Shown one piece after another: positions 22,901-23,356 of a stretch of DNA of 23,356 nucleotides. The notes beneath the pieces were generated by a model. That model searched no databases. It saw only the letters and a program-made list of their open reading frames with translations, and was not told the DNA's origin. Every line of letters begins with the position of its first letter. Within the stretch, counting starts at the first letter, position 1. Source of the DNA: Clostridia bacterium (GTDB lineage Bacteria; Bacillota_A; Clostridia; Christensenellales; Aristaeellaceae); NCBI GenBank assembly GCA_017530275.1, contig JAFXMP010000256.1, positions 1 through 23,356 of the forward strand, written 5' to 3'. The translations under genes and the position numbers were made by a program.

Positions 22901-23113
22901 AAGGACGCCGGTTTCGACGTAACCGACCGCATCGCCGTCACCGCCCAGGGCGACCAGGACGTGATCGACGCCATGCGTGCCTTCCAGGATATGATCGAAA
23001 AGGGCGTGCTGGCCGTAAGCGTTTCCTACGAACCCGCCACGGACGGCGCTTTCGCCCAGGACTGCGACATCAACGGCAAACAGGCCGCGCTGAGCGTGAA
23101 AAAGGCGCTGTAA
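19985..23113 (+). CDS. ileS: Isoleucyl-tRNA synthetase (long, IleRS2-like form)
   Basis: Charges tRNA-Ile with isoleucine and edits misactivated valine. At 1042 residues it is the long type, closer in length to the eukaryote-like IleRS2 group than to the roughly 930-residue IleRS1 of most bacteria; members of the long type are commonly less sensitive to mupirocin (family knowledge, not tested here). The class I motifs are H56-I-G-H59 in GKPHIGHVETR and K592-M-S-K-H596, where the final serine is His, common in this group. The editing domain contains LAWTTTPWTLPSN. Cysteine pairs in YCPRCG, CWRCD and CPCCGKPM look like zinc sites. The start is TTG 19985, five bases after AGGAGAGGG, giving MYKKV as in homologues; ATG 20009 has no binding site. 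It is controlled by the T-box. Confidence 0.96.
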   Translation: MYKKVTADMNFAARELETIRFWKENDIVKKSFHARDNAKDTFTFFDGPPTANGKPHIGHVETRAIKDLIPRYYTMKGKNVLRKAGWDTHGLPVELEVEKKLGLDGKPQIEQYGIEPFIQQCKESVWKYLHEWEEMSDRVGYWVDMEHPYVTYHDDYIESEWWSLKTIADKNLIYKGHKIVPYCPRCGTALSSHEVAQGYKNVKEKSAFVRFQVKGEEGVYLLAWTTTPWTLPSNLALCVNAHETYCRVKTNEGITYIMAKALVGSVLEGKEPEIVAEMPGSELVGTEYVPLYRFVEPDKKAWFVVSDDYVTMEDGTGIVHIAPAYGEDDNRVCRENGLPFVNLVDTQGKFIAETAWAGTFIKDADPMILKDLKERGLLFAAVPFAHDYPFCWRCDTPLMYYARPTWFIKMTALRDELVANNRSINWYPDNIKEGRMGNFLENVVDWGLSRERYWGTPLPIWLCDEGHMHVIGSKQELLDMAIGEVNLPELHRPYIDEVKIKCPCCGKPMTRTKEVIDCWYDSGSMPFAQWHYPFENKDVFEKRFPANFISEAIDQTRGWFYTLIAISTLIFGRAPFENCVVLGHVQDKDGRKMSKHLGNVVDPKVVLEKQGADAIRWFFYSSSAPWLPCRFHEDALNEGPRRFMSTLWNTYSFYVLYADIDNFDPTKHDLKNCALTLMDKWVLSRLNTVIQGVDEDLSAYRITESTRKISDFVDELSNWYVRLGRERFWGKGMAADKEAAFMTLYTVLEKLTRLIAPYMPFMAEEIYQNIVRTVNPDAPESVHLCDFPVCEEQWIDADAERQMAAVETVVQLGRSCRQLSNMKVRQPLNMLYVSGADFGEAYQGLVENELNVKNVQFIDDAGEFVNYDLKPNFMTLKKNYGKFLGRMRGELQKLNGAEVVAAFDRGETVTLRMDDTDIVLNKEDVLVEAIKKEGFTSQVDGKLTVVLDTTLTPELIQEGYAREVVSKLQNMRKDAGFDVTDRIAVTAQGDQDVIDAMRAFQDMIEKGVLAVSVSYEPATDGAFAQDCDINGKQAALSVKKAL

Positions 23114-23134
23114 AACATTTTTCAGGCAATCAAC

Positions 23135-23351
23135 AGAGGATCGGCACATTCAGGCCGGTCCTCTCAGCGTGTCGAAAAAGAATTTTCGACACGCTGAGAA
23201 TGAAAGGCCGGAAAGCCGTCCTTTCATTCGACGCATCAATTTCTTGAAAAATGGCGTTTTCAGCATCAAAAGATACTGAAAACGCACATTTTTCGGCCAG
23301 AAATTGATAGAGGAAGCGGCATGGCCGCTCCTCGGCGGCGTACACGCCGCC
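23135..23351. repeat. Array of six contiguous hairpins downstream of ileS
   Basis: Almost every base can pair locally. H1: 23135-23145 with 23154-23164 (11 bp, one wobble). H2: 23163-23178 with 23183-23198 (16 bp perfect, loop AGAA). H3: 23199-23207 with 23220-23228 plus inner CGG/CCG. H4: 23235-23308, three stacked stems (ATCAATTTCT/AGAAATTGAT, GAAAAATG/CATTTTTC, GCGTTTTCAG/CTGAAAACGC). H5: 23310-23333 (AGCGGC-ATG-GCCGCT with GAGG/CCTC). H6: 23334-23351 (GGCGGCGT-AC-ACGCCGCC). None has a proper T tract, though H1 may serve as the ileS terminator. It could be a composite palindromic repeat, a small mobile element without coding capacity, or a structured RNA. It may continue beyond the window. 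Confidence 0.7.
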
Positions 23352-23356
23352 GCCTG

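Noticed and set aside
23130..23345. 71-codon minus-strand frame after ileS
   Set aside because: It is a translation of the hairpin array; it has no binding site and its repeats explain the open frame.
23135..23351. CRISPR array or integron attC-type array
   Set aside because: The hairpins differ from one another in sequence and length, there is no regular repeat-spacer pattern, and there are no cas or integrase genes.

Overview
The window looks like chromosomal DNA from a GC-rich member of the Clostridia (Firmicutes). The evidence is strong AGGAGG-type ribosome binding sites, vegetative -35/-10 promoters with 17-bp spacing, a T-box leader in front of ileS, a DacF-type carboxypeptidase, several TTG starts, and a formate--tetrahydrofolate ligase beside a formate/nitrite channel. 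The family and genus cannot be fixed from sequence reading alone; an Oscillospirales- or Christensenellales-like gut organism is a guess. I see no prophage, insertion sequence, CRISPR array, tRNA or rRNA. Coding sequence is compact, and almost every gap holds a recognisable promoter, leader or terminator.

Layout, left to right. (1) 1-1849, minus strand: the N-terminus of a probable glycoside hydrolase and a membrane-anchored D-Ala-D-Ala carboxypeptidase. (2) 1890-5535: a stand-alone winged-helix regulator, divergent from a three-gene operon encoding a REC-HD-GYP protein, an Hpt protein and a hybrid histidine kinase. Together these three supply all four phosphoryl-transfer sites of a phosphorelay whose predicted output is cyclic-di-GMP breakdown. 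(3) 5553-9313: a PfkB sugar kinase, then a two-gene operon joining a ParB/Srx-like plus BMP-domain protein (no signal peptide) to a variant metallophosphoesterase. (4) 9326-11929: a formate/nitrite channel and formate--THF ligase operon with a structured leader, ending in a very long perfect palindrome. (5) 12046-13978: nagB convergent with a UDP-glucuronate 4-epimerase-like gene, sharing a bidirectional terminator. (6) 14109-16433: a flotillin gene with an operator-like dyad in its leader, convergent with the last gene of the next operon. (7) 19529 down to 15807, minus strand: alr, an unknown membrane protein, rsmD, coaD and a DivIVA/SepIVA-like coiled-coil gene in one tightly packed operon. 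(8) 19702-23113: an isoleucine T-box leader and ileS. (9) 23135-23351: six back-to-back hairpins filling the remaining DNA.

Functional themes are envelope growth (DacF, Alr, flotillin, the DivIVA-like protein, nucleotide-sugar epimerase), amino-sugar and C1 metabolism (NagB, sugar kinase, FNT channel plus Fhs), translation (IleRS, RsmD) and signalling. The most unusual items are the cytosolic ParB-like/BMP fusion with its translationally coupled phosphoesterase, the split phosphorelay beside an orphan winged-helix protein, and the dense palindrome clusters at 11885-11967 and 23135-23351.
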